Origin: Methanosarcina sp. | Lineage (GTDB): Archaea; Halobacteriota; Methanosarcinia; Methanosarcinales; Methanosarcinaceae | Assembly (NCBI GenBank): GCA_003157235.1 | Contig: PMJC01000335.1 | Coordinates: 1 to 6,189, forward strand | Direction of reading: 5' to 3' | Length of the DNA stretch: 6,189 nucleotides | Part shown: positions 1 to 6,189 of the stretch, one piece after another | Numbering within the stretch: position 1 is the stretch's first letter | Layout: every line of letters starts with the position of its first letter | Program-made: the position numbers and the translations under genes | Notes under the pieces: model-generated | What the model was told of the DNA's origin: nothing | What the model saw: the letters and a program-made list of their open reading frames with translations, nothing else | The model's database searches: none

Positions 1-228
1 TATTTTGGTCAGAACAAACGAAAAGATGTACATGATGAGCATCAATATAGATTGCATCAAACCCAATAACAGTACCCTTTACCAGTTTCAAAGCCTATAT
101 CATTCAAATAGCTGATGCTTTCAATGTCTAAAAAAATATAAAATATTTCTACAAAATATCCTAAAATTCACAGAAAATGACGACAAGATACTAACATTTC
201 CTGTTCTATAGGTGGTAACAATGTCATA
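1..228 (-). pseudogene. IS200/IS605-family TnpA transposase remnant, partial
   Basis: Reading the minus strand gives pieces of a Y1 (HUH) transposase, the single-strand transposase of IS200/IS605 elements. Near 226-228 one frame begins YDIVTTYR, like the YHIV..TKYR start of TnpA. Close to the window edge another frame reads GFDAIYIDAHHVHLFVCSDQ, matching the family pattern of a Gly-Phe, a short strand and then (D)HVHLFV; the metal-binding HVH is encoded at 26-34. Between these the frame is broken: the HVH frame has a TAG stop just upstream, and the neighbouring frame carries DIESISYLNDIGFETGKG before a stop. The copy is therefore dead. The catalytic Tyr helix would lie beyond position 1 and cannot be seen. 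The family call rests mainly on the HVH segment; the N-terminal match is weaker. Confidence 0.52.
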
Positions 229-252
229 GAATTTGAGTAGAGCTCGAAGTCA

Positions 253-287
253 AAAATGGCTGATTGTGAGGCGATTTAAGCCATTTT
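253..287. repeat. 9-bp inverted repeat upstream of tnpA remnant
   Basis: Arms AAAATGGCT (253-261) and AGCCATTTT (279-287) are perfectly complementary around a 17-nt loop. It sits about 25 bp upstream of the tnpA remnant, where IS200/IS605 elements carry their left-end hairpin. The loop is larger than is usual for those hairpins, so the role as an element end is inference. Confidence 0.45.
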
Positions 288-597
288 CTTGAGAAGGATG
301 CCTCCCACTGGTTAATTAAAAAAACACTGTACAGGCTGAGATTAAGTCATTTATTGACTGATAAGCAAAGGCACACATCTATTATAATTCATGATATCAG
401 AACTACATAATATTAATACCAATTAATTTAAGCTAGTACTATAGTATTCAAGAAGTATAATACTAAATTAAATTTAATTATAATTTATACTTTTATCGTA
501 CCTACAAGTAGATATTCAATCGGAATGTAGGCATTTTCCCCTGCAGCTTACATGATCAACTTTTTGACATCTTAGTTCAGCTGGATCACCTAAGATT
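288..597. other. Intergenic region without a recognisable gene
   Basis: No open frame of useful length is seen on either strand. A 7-bp inverted repeat, TAGTATT (442-448) with AATACTA (459-465), encloses a 10-nt loop in very AT-rich DNA. On the minus strand, 485-545 reads AAGENAYIPIEYLLVGTIKV in a frame that looks more gene-like than its surroundings. It has no intact start: an ATG at 570-568 gives only MSKS before a stop. This may be the end of a decayed small gene. Confidence 0.35.
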
Positions 598-636
598 ATA
601 AAAAGGAAAAAATTAGAGGTAAATCAGTATCCTCTA
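598..636 (-). terminator. serS transcription terminator
   Basis: On the minus strand, five bases after the serS stop codon, TAGAGG (636-631) and CCTCTA (619-614) form a perfect 6-bp stem with an 11-nt loop. It is followed at once by ATTTTTTCCTTTTTAT (613-598). A T-rich run after a gene is enough for archaeal termination; the hairpin strengthens the call. Confidence 0.6.
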
Positions 637-641
637 CAGTT

Positions 642-2042
<1,401 letters not shown>

Positions 2043-2121
2043 CTAACTGAAGGAACTGAGTAGAATAGCAACGTTAAGGATAAAAAAGGTTGTCATTGAG
2101 AAAGAAAAGAATATACAAATA

Positions 2122-2136
2122 TGAGTATTGTACTCA
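2122..2136. promoter_or_regulatory. 15-bp palindrome between divergent genes
   Basis: TGAGTA (2122-2127) and TACTCA (2131-2136) flank TTG. The perfect 6-bp arms could form a dimeric regulator site between serS and the SatD-family gene. It differs in sequence from the nearby 28-bp repeat array. No function can be read from the sequence. Confidence 0.3.
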
Positions 2137-2154
2137 AATATTACATATATAATA

Positions 2155-2259
2155 AATTGTATTATTAATTGCGCATAATTTTACTTGTATAATTAATTAC
2201 AAGCAAATTAACTTGTATTATTTATTACAAGTAATTAACTTTTATTCTTAATTATAAGT
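2155..2259. promoter_or_regulatory. Array of 28-bp-spaced dyad repeats, probable operators
   Basis: Copies begin at 2155, 2183, 2211 and 2238, spaced 28, 28 and 27 bp. Copy 3 is a perfect dyad: ACTTGTA, 8 bases, TACAAGT. Copy 2 differs only in its last base (TACAAGC). Copy 4 is ACTTTTA, 8 bases, TATAAGT. Copy 1 keeps the left half (AATTGTA) and the TTATTAAT spacer but has lost the right half. Dyads of 22 bp repeated at near 28-bp spacing, about 2.7 helical turns, suggest cooperative binding of a dimeric regulator. The last copy overlaps the likely TATA box of the SatD-family gene, which points to repression. The downstream protein itself has a helix-turn-helix, so autoregulation is possible but not shown. 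Confidence 0.6.
2250..2258 (+). promoter_or_regulatory. Probable TATA box of the SatD-family gene
   Basis: AATTATAAG lies about 32-40 bp before the ATG at 2290, which would give a transcript with a leader of about 10 nt or less. No Shine-Dalgarno sequence is seen before that ATG, in keeping with near-leaderless translation. The box lies inside the right half of the fourth dyad of the repeat array. Confidence 0.4.
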
Positions 2260-2289
2260 AAAAAAAGAAAATGATGGCGTTGTATCATT

Positions 2290-2958
2290 ATGGGAAAAAA
2301 ACTGTTTGTTGTACAAGGTGATATTATAGATTCCAGAAAAATAAAAGACAGGGATGAATTTCAATATAAATTGGAATCTGTTTGCAAGTGCATAAATAAT
2401 AACTTTGAAGAAGATATCTATGGAAATTTAAAAATAATAAAGGGTATAGATGAAATTGAAGGTGTCTTGAAGAAGATATCCAGCATTTACAAAATAATCA
2501 CCATAATCCAGAAATCAATTTCTCCGCATAAGATTCGCTTTACTGTAGTATATGGGTTTATTGATACTGCAGTGGATTCAAAGAATGTAGAAAAAATGGA
2601 TGGCCCAGTAATGCATAAAGCAGCAGATAGAATTATGAAATTGAAAAAATCGAGTTTTTTATTTGACATTGATACAGGGAACGCCATTATTGCCCCACTC
2701 TTAAAAGGGCAGATAAATCTTTTAATTTTTTATAAGGCTAGGTGGACACCGAGAAGAAACCAAATAACAGAAAATTACACTGTACATAAAAAACAGGTTC
2801 TTGTAGCAGATGAATTGTCAATAACCCAGCAAGCTGTTTCGGATTCTCTTAGAAAAATTAACTGGGAAGAAATTAATTTAATGGAAGAGGAATTAAATCA
2901 TGTGCTTGAACTCTATAATGATTTCATCTTGAACAAAGGAGATTTAGATGGGCTTTGA
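2290..2958 (+). CDS. SatD-family protein with C-terminal helix-turn-helix
   Basis: A 222-residue soluble protein of the SatD family, named after a gene of the Streptococcus mutans sat operon; its biochemical role is not established. Family landmarks appear in order: GDIIDSRKIKDR (10-21), the segment matching the family GDEFQG motif (here GIDEIEG, 52-58), IRFTVVYGFIDT (82-93) and DGPVMHKAADRI (104-115). In the GDEFQG segment Asp-Glu is kept but the preceding Gly is Ile and Phe-Gln is Ile-Glu. Residues about 168-190 (QVLVADELSITQQAVSDSLR) form a helix-turn-helix of the sigma-region-4 type, so DNA binding is plausible. The ATG at 2290 gives the family N-terminus directly. The 3' end overlaps the next gene by 11 bp, and in bacteria SatD genes also sit beside a small membrane protein of that type, so the two probably act together. 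A regulator or nucleotide-binding sensor is inference. Confidence 0.88.
   Translation: MGKKLFVVQGDIIDSRKIKDRDEFQYKLESVCKCINNNFEEDIYGNLKIIKGIDEIEGVLKKISSIYKIITIIQKSISPHKIRFTVVYGFIDTAVDSKNVEKMDGPVMHKAADRIMKLKKSSFLFDIDTGNAIIAPLLKGQINLLIFYKARWTPRRNQITENYTVHKKQVLVADELSITQQAVSDSLRKINWEEINLMEEELNHVLELYNDFILNKGDLDGL
2935..2941 (+). promoter_or_regulatory. Strong ribosome binding site for the SatD partner gene
   Basis: AAAGGAG lies 6 nt before the ATG at 2948, inside the end of the SatD-family gene. It fixes the start of the membrane protein and fits an internal operon gene, in contrast to the first gene, which has none. Confidence 0.75.
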
Positions 2959-3377
2959 AAATCTTTCAGACTATATACATACTTATTGGCAAGTTGTTTT
3001 GCTGATCTCAATATGTTATTTATTTCTGATTTTAACAAGTGGGTATGTTCTTAAGTTCATTTTGTCGTATGTTTCAACAAAAAGAAAAAACGAAGTTCAA
3101 GAAGATGTTATCCCTGCTGATTCAAAAATTAGAGATACTGGTGTTAATAGTTGGTAAATGTGAAAATTTACTTATACCAACTTTAATAATCCTGGATGCT
3201 TACACAGCTTTAGCGATTATATTCACCGCAAAAACGATCGTTAGAGCTGAAGACATGAAAAGTGAAAATACACTATATTTTTTAGCCGGTACAATGATTA
3301 ATTTTACATATTCCGTCTGTATTGGGATTATTATAAAAATTACCTTATATTTTTACTTTGGCCACGGTTTGTTATAA
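2948..3377 (+). pseudogene. SatD-associated small membrane protein, split by a +1 frameshift
   Basis: The first frame (2948-3157) encodes an N-terminal membrane helix (about residues 13-38, WQVVLLISICYLFLILTSGY) and a charged linker, then stops. The second frame, read to 3377, supplies the conserved C-terminal part: GKCENLLIPTLIILDAY, AIIFTAKTIVR, and LYFLAGTMINF followed by a last hydrophobic helix. It corresponds to the (G)KxIGxLERxLI...AAKSxxR...AEYxLIGTLLS pattern of membrane proteins encoded next to SatD, including DUF3307 proteins, whose N-terminal DUF3307 part is absent here. Removing one base in the A5 run at 3124-3128, or one base near 3140, joins the parts into about 142 residues with three helices. 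Start and RBS are good and the C-terminal part is well conserved. Recent inactivation, programmed frameshifting or a sequencing error are all possible. Confidence 0.75.
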
Positions 3378-3388
3378 ATATCGAATTT

Positions 3389-3405
3389 AGAATAAATGAT
3401 ATTCT
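3389..3405 (+). terminator. Possible terminator hairpin after the SatD operon
   Basis: AGAATA (3389-3394) and TATTCT (3400-3405) form a 6-bp stem with a 5-nt loop, 12 bp after the stop at 3377. There is no long T-run after it, only TAATTAA, so the call is weak. Confidence 0.25.
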
Positions 3406-3563
3406 TAATTAAGCAGGTCTTATGCGATTTAGCCGAAAATCAATAGTATAAGCATTCAACTGATTAGATTACACGCATGAGGTACAAAATCAAGTACAAT
3501 CGACGTTACAGTTGAAAATAATTATTCAGTTGGAAAGTAATTATATAAATGAATAAGCATAGA

Positions 3564-4000
3564 TCATGAATGTGATTTCCCTAAATAACTGTTCCAAAAT
3601 ATTACATATATTGTGTCGCATTTAGAAAGTGATCTTAAATTACATTCGAGATAGCGAAGAGCCTTATATTTCTTAATTTGATACTCCAAATCACTTTCTC
3701 TGACAGACTAGGTTAGGTGGTTTATGAGATGATTAGTTCCCCCTTTTTAAGTATTCCAACCTAAAGATATAACGGACAAATTTTTTGACCTGTCTCAAAG
3801 CAAACAGTGTAAGAAAATGAGATCCAGTCCTTTTTAATTCGCTCATTTTAGAACATAAAGTACCATATACTCAGTCACTAACGTTGTGTGATAGATGATC
3901 TAACCATAGCCATTGAAAAAGCTGTTTTATTCAAATGCTTATCTCATCCCCTGTGGTTGAGGGCACCATCTCTGACCAAGGTGTCAAAAACAGACTCATT
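3564..4000 (-). pseudogene. Coding debris of unrecognised gene(s)
   Basis: Several minus-strand pieces look like protein but are broken by stops and frame changes. Going downstream they are NESVFDTLVRDGALNHRG (4000-3947), DKHLNKTAFSMAMVRSSITQ (3943-3884), NERIKKDWISFSYTVCFETG and, in another frame, a 47-residue run (3707-3567) including LEYQIKKYKALRYLECNLRS. I do not recognise the family. The setting, between IS remnants and with inverted repeats inside and to one side, makes a mobile-element gene plausible, but one or two chance open frames could also look like this. Confidence 0.25.
3624..3699. repeat. 10-bp inverted repeat with 56-bp spacer
   Basis: AGAAAGTGAT (3624-3633) and ATCACTTTCT (3690-3699) are perfectly complementary. 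They lie within the coding debris on the minus strand, so they may be a chance match or an element end. Confidence 0.4.
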
Positions 4001-4081
4001 TTATAAATAAGCTATGATTTGGAGCATTACCCGAAAACAAAAAAGGCGTTATTCACTTAATTCCCCAAAAAAGGACTGGAT
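3822..4081. repeat. 14-bp inverted repeat bounding a 260-bp segment
   Basis: ATCCAGTCCTTTTT (3822-3835) is repeated in inverse orientation as AAAAAGGACTGGAT (4068-4081), perfectly over 14 bp with 232 bp between. A perfect match of this length, with mixed base content, is unlikely by chance within 1 kb. The size and arrangement would fit a MITE or the ends of a deleted insertion sequence. No clear flanking target duplication is seen. A second short inverted repeat, AAAATGAG (3814-3821) with CTCATTTT (3842-3849), encloses the left arm. Confidence 0.5.
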
Positions 4082-4288
4082 ATTCGTGATCATCAGACTC
4101 TCAGGGTAACAAAAAGTATCTTAACTTGACAATGTCGTGTTGTTAACAGAGTAACACGGATTAAATCGGTTTTTATTTTATAAATAAGAAATGCTTGGAA
4201 AAACGCAGGTTAATATCATTTCAAAGAAAATAAAAGTAGTAATTATAATAGTAATGAGAATAATACCGCATTCAATAAAGCTTGATTT

Positions 4289-4558
4289 TCATTTTTTATC
4301 CCAGAACTCCTCAGCTTCTTCCTCCATCTCTTTCAGCCTGTCATAGTAATCCGAAAACTCATTCAAATGAGCCAAAGCGATTTTTCCTGTCATTATAGGA
4401 TCATCATTAGTAACGTTTGTCAAGGGGTCTCTAGTTCCGTGTTCCAACTCTACATCCATGCCCCTGCGAAATTGGTCGACATCGAACTTATCCCATTTTA
4501 TTTCCAGCTCATCCCCAACTGCCTTCGCTTCTTGTACCGTAAATTGCTTATTTATCAA
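4289..4558 (-). CDS. DUF5661 family protein
   Basis: A small, acidic, presumably cytoplasmic protein of 89 residues and unknown function. It matches the DUF5661 family along its whole length: FTVQEAKAVGDELEIKWDKF (6-25) and a highly conserved stretch from GMDVELEHGTRDP (33-45) through TNVTNDDP (47-54) and TGKIALAHLNEF (57-68) to DYYDRL (70-75). A Glu-rich tail follows. The frame has no ATG before the conserved region. TTG at 4558 gives MINKQFT, the usual family N-terminus, and the frame closes at TAA (4594-4592) just upstream. AGGGATCA, a weak Shine-Dalgarno-like sequence, lies about 2-4 nt before the TTG. The gene stands alone amid IS debris yet has an intact, conserved sequence, so it is probably functional. 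Confidence 0.92.
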   Translation of the reverse strand: MINKQFTVQEAKAVGDELEIKWDKFDVDQFRRGMDVELEHGTRDPLTNVTNDDPIMTGKIALAHLNEFSDYYDRLKEMEEEAEEFWDKK

Positions 4559-4594
4559 GCTGATCCCTTCTACAAGATATTCAATTATTGATTA

Positions 4595-4608
4595 ATTATT
4601 TATTTTTA
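4595..4608 (-). promoter_or_regulatory. Possible promoter of the DUF5661 gene
   Basis: The minus strand reads AAAAATAAATAAT, centred about 43 bp upstream of the TTG start. Initiation about 26 bp downstream would leave a leader of about 15 nt that includes the weak ribosome-binding sequence. The base composition here is so AT-rich that other placements are possible. Confidence 0.3.
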
Positions 4609-4624
4609 ATCAATATTTAATATA

Positions 4625-4665
4625 CATTTGTACTTAAAGATTATGCATTTGTACTTAAAGATTAT
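4625..4665. repeat. Two-copy 20-bp tandem repeat
   Basis: CATTTGTACTTAAAGATTAT occurs at 4625-4644 and again at 4646-4665, separated by one G, with no mismatch. It lies between the DUF5661 promoter and the IS1634-type remnant. It could be a recent slippage duplication, an iteron-like site or part of the IS end. Confidence 0.9.
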
Positions 4666-4771
4666 TCTGCACAAATCCTATATATTGTGATATACCGTTG
4701 AGCTATAAAAATGGAACTTTGACATGCTAAACGATTTTCTGAGATGTTGATCAATTTGGTCATTTTCATAT

Positions 4772-4784
4772 AAATATATAAAAA
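4772..4784 (+). promoter_or_regulatory. Possible promoter of the IS1634-type transposase remnant
   Basis: AAATATATAAAAA is a good TATA-type element centred about 40 bp before the ATG at 4818, the spacing expected for an archaeal gene with a short leader. It supports that ATG as the original start. Confidence 0.3.
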
Positions 4785-4817
4785 TTTAAAGTATAGAATC
4801 TTGATTAATATTTTCTT

Positions 4818-5239
4818 ATGCTTGTTACAACACTTACCATTGATCACCACGGAATTTATTCAGATATCTAAGAAAAACTCGAAATTGTAACATTGATTGA
4901 TGAAGTGCTGCTAAAATTTTGGAAGTACAATTTAGCTCATCCTATAGTAGCAAAATAAACGCTTATCAATATCTTGGTTTCACTGACATCCACCATTATA
5001 TTTATTTTCAGTACTTTGAAACCCTTCTAAATGGAAGACTATTATCCACAAATCAGTATAATTTGCCTTAATGATTCTGTTCTAGGACAAGCCCTTAAAG
5101 ACGTTTATTTAGCAGAATAGACTCAATTTTTCATGAAAATTGCCTTGAAAATGATGGTAATATATATGATCATGCATAAATCAATTTTTCGACAGATTTG
5201 TTGGCATCTGATATTGAGTTCAAAAAGGGAAAAGATTAA
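4818..5239 (+). pseudogene. IS1634-type transposase remnant (DUF4277 N-terminal region)
   Basis: Pieces in alternating plus frames, in the right order, follow the DUF4277 domain that begins many IS1634-family DDE transposases. From ATG 4818: MLVTTLTIDHHGIYSDI, a TAA, then EKLEIVTLIDEVLL and NLAHPIVAK up to 4955. After a frame change: INAYQYLGFTDIHHYIYFQY and FETLLNGRLLS (about 4955-5050). Back in the first frame: CLNDSVLGQALKDVYLAE (5064-5117), matching the family LNDDVLGRALD pattern. After another change: IDSIFHENCLENDGNIYDHA and INFSTDLLASDIEFKKGKD, to a stop at 5239. The family shape is iDHxGI..., IDEVL, LGF, (Y)FE.L and LNDxxLG. At least three frameshifts and several stops show an old, inactive copy. 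The catalytic C-terminal part is missing or too decayed to see. No terminal repeats were identified. Confidence 0.6.
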
Positions 5240-5505
5240 CTGTATTCATTTCAAGAAACTACTGTTGAGAATTTCGAGAAACTCATCTGCAATTGAGTAT
5301 TGGATAATTTAAAAATCTTAACAATAATTTTTACTCATGAAAAACTCTTATTAACATTGCTTTTGGAGAATAATATAAATATCTTTACTCCGTTGGATAC
5401 AAATTTACTGAAATTGATTCCTTAATTAATTGGAATCCTTTTGTATCATTTTTGAGTACATATTTAACAAAACAGCTTCTTGAGAATCCAAATGGCATAT
5501 ACCTG
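5240..5505. other. Region with weak coding traces only
   Basis: In the plus frame of the last transposase piece, fragments such as ETTVENFEKLICN and VLDNLKILTIIFTHEKLLLT continue between stops and may be further transposase debris. I cannot match them to the family. Nothing else is recognisable before the end of the channel-like gene at 5506. Confidence 0.3.
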
Positions 5506-6189
5506 TCAATAAAAATTCAAAAGCGTGATGAACAACAGAATTCCCATGATGACAGGCCAATATAAATACCTTCATGTACATGTTGTTTTTTACATCAATG
5601 AAGGGGATACTCCGATTTGACGCAAAAGCTATTAAATTCAAGGAAATAATCAAAATTGCAATGTATATTTACAAAGTAGAAATACTCCAGGTAGATGATC
5701 TCACTTATGGAAATTCTAGCTCTGAGAGAAGAGTGGGCAAGGATAAGAGTAAAAAGAATTGAGGTGCAGTAGCCTAGGACTCCATGAGAACTGAATCCGA
5801 AATGAATTTTGTTTTCACCCTTGGTAATTGTCATAAGGGTTGCAAATAGAAGAACGACTACTACTATTACGGGTAGAAGATCGGAATTAAAGGGGGATTT
5901 AAAGTTCCTTTTGAAATCAATGTTGAAGTGAAATTCGGGTGTATTAGAATTTGCAAAGTTCCCTAACCCAATATTGGTATTATTAGAATTAACCCTGTAA
6001 CTGGAAAAGGTTTTTTGCGGCTTCCAGCCATCAAGTACGAAAGAGGATCCAAAACCTGGAAGGCTTTCTGGAATCAAGTTATTATAGGAATCAAAGTCCG
6101 GAACCAAGACGTTTTCTGCAGAATCATTACTCAATATCCCGATCCACACATCTTCCCTGTCAAAAGGGTATTTTGAATAATCAAACTGC
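5506..6189 (-). pseudogene. Pentameric ligand-gated channel-like membrane protein, C-terminal part, two frameshifts
   Basis: The frame runs in from the right edge, so the N-terminus is outside the window; GTG at 6149 is internal. It starts FDYSKYPFDREDVW (YPFD at 6170-6159), like the (F/Y)PFDxQ loop of Cys-loop-type channels. A beta-rich stretch follows (VLVPDFDSYNNLIPESLPGF, SSYRVNS, FHFNIDFKRNF), then SDLLPVIVVVVLLFATLMT as helix 1 (about 5885-5825) and GVLGYCTSILFTLILAHSSL as helix 2. In helix 3 (IIYLEYFYFV) one extra base near 5666 moves the frame to YIAILIISLNLIAFASN. One more extra base near 5569 moves it to YLYWPVIMGILLFITLLNFY, helix 4, ending in TGA at 5506. The corrected protein keeps the four-helix plan of an ion channel. 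Both shifts are single-base insertions, so recent decay or sequencing error are both possible. The channel assignment is by motif and layout only. Confidence 0.65.

Larger units (their letters stand above)
3378..4288. other. 911-bp stretch without an intact gene
   Basis: Neither strand holds an intact gene here. The stretch contains a short hairpin at its left edge, two inverted repeats and dispersed coding-like fragments on the minus strand (each listed separately). On the plus strand only very short frames occur, such as MRYKIKYNRRYS from 3477. On the minus strand, downstream of the DUF5661 gene, a T-rich run (about 4236-4222) could serve as its terminator. Confidence 0.5.

Noticed and set aside
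2487..2687. 66-residue minus frame inside the SatD-family gene
   Set aside because: Antisense shadow of a well-supported gene.
4367..4591. 74-residue plus frame over the DUF5661 gene
   Set aside because: Antisense to a strongly conserved gene; no independent support.
4662..4850. 62-residue minus frame rich in Ile, Lys and Tyr
   Set aside because: Composition is that of translated AT-rich non-coding DNA. It overlaps the tandem repeat, the probable transposase promoter and the start of the transposase remnant.
4818..5120. Orc1/Cdc6 or glycosyltransferase remnant suggested by ISIICLND and LIDEVLL
   Set aside because: The full order of pieces fits the DUF4277 transposase pattern better; Walker motifs and glycosyltransferase landmarks are missing.
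5574..5762. 62-residue plus frame opposite the channel-like gene
   Set aside because: It is antisense to the conserved helix-3 and helix-4 region of that gene.

Overview
The window looks like an AT-rich archaeal chromosome segment, most likely Thermoplasmatales-like. This is an inference from three things: the seryl-tRNA synthetase N-terminus, TATA-type promoter elements placed so that transcripts have very short leaders, and a DUF5661 protein of the kind common in archaea. Only three genes are clearly intact: serS (642-1907, minus), a SatD-family gene (2290-2958, plus) and a DUF5661 gene (4289-4558, minus). Most of the rest is gene debris or non-coding DNA.

Left part (1-636): the window opens inside a frameshifted remnant of an IS200/IS605-type TnpA transposase, with its HVH motif at 26-34. 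A 9-bp inverted repeat lies just upstream of it. A hairpin plus T-tract at 598-636 closes serS. serS itself should start at 1907, not at the more distal ATG at 2012, because a TATA-like element lies between the two.

Middle part (1908-3377): serS and the SatD-family gene diverge from a 382-bp intergenic region. In front of the SatD gene is an array of 22-bp dyads with 28/28/27-bp spacing, the last overlapping the likely TATA box. The SatD gene has a C-terminal helix-turn-helix and overlaps by 11 bp a gene for a small membrane protein. That protein resembles the partner found beside SatD in bacteria, but it is split by a +1 frameshift near an A5 run. The two genes look like one operon, possibly autoregulated.

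Right part (3378-6189): a 911-bp stretch holds scattered coding debris on the minus strand and a 14-bp inverted repeat 232 bp apart. The DUF5661 gene follows, with a TTG start. Next come a two-copy 20-bp tandem repeat and the N-terminal DUF4277 part of a decayed IS1634-type transposase, read in alternating frames. At the right edge is the C-terminal half of a four-helix membrane protein. It carries a YPFD motif and resembles pentameric ligand-gated ion channels, and two single-base frameshifts disrupt its last two transmembrane helices. The many single-base frameshifts could be true decay or, for the SatD partner and the channel-like gene, sequencing error.
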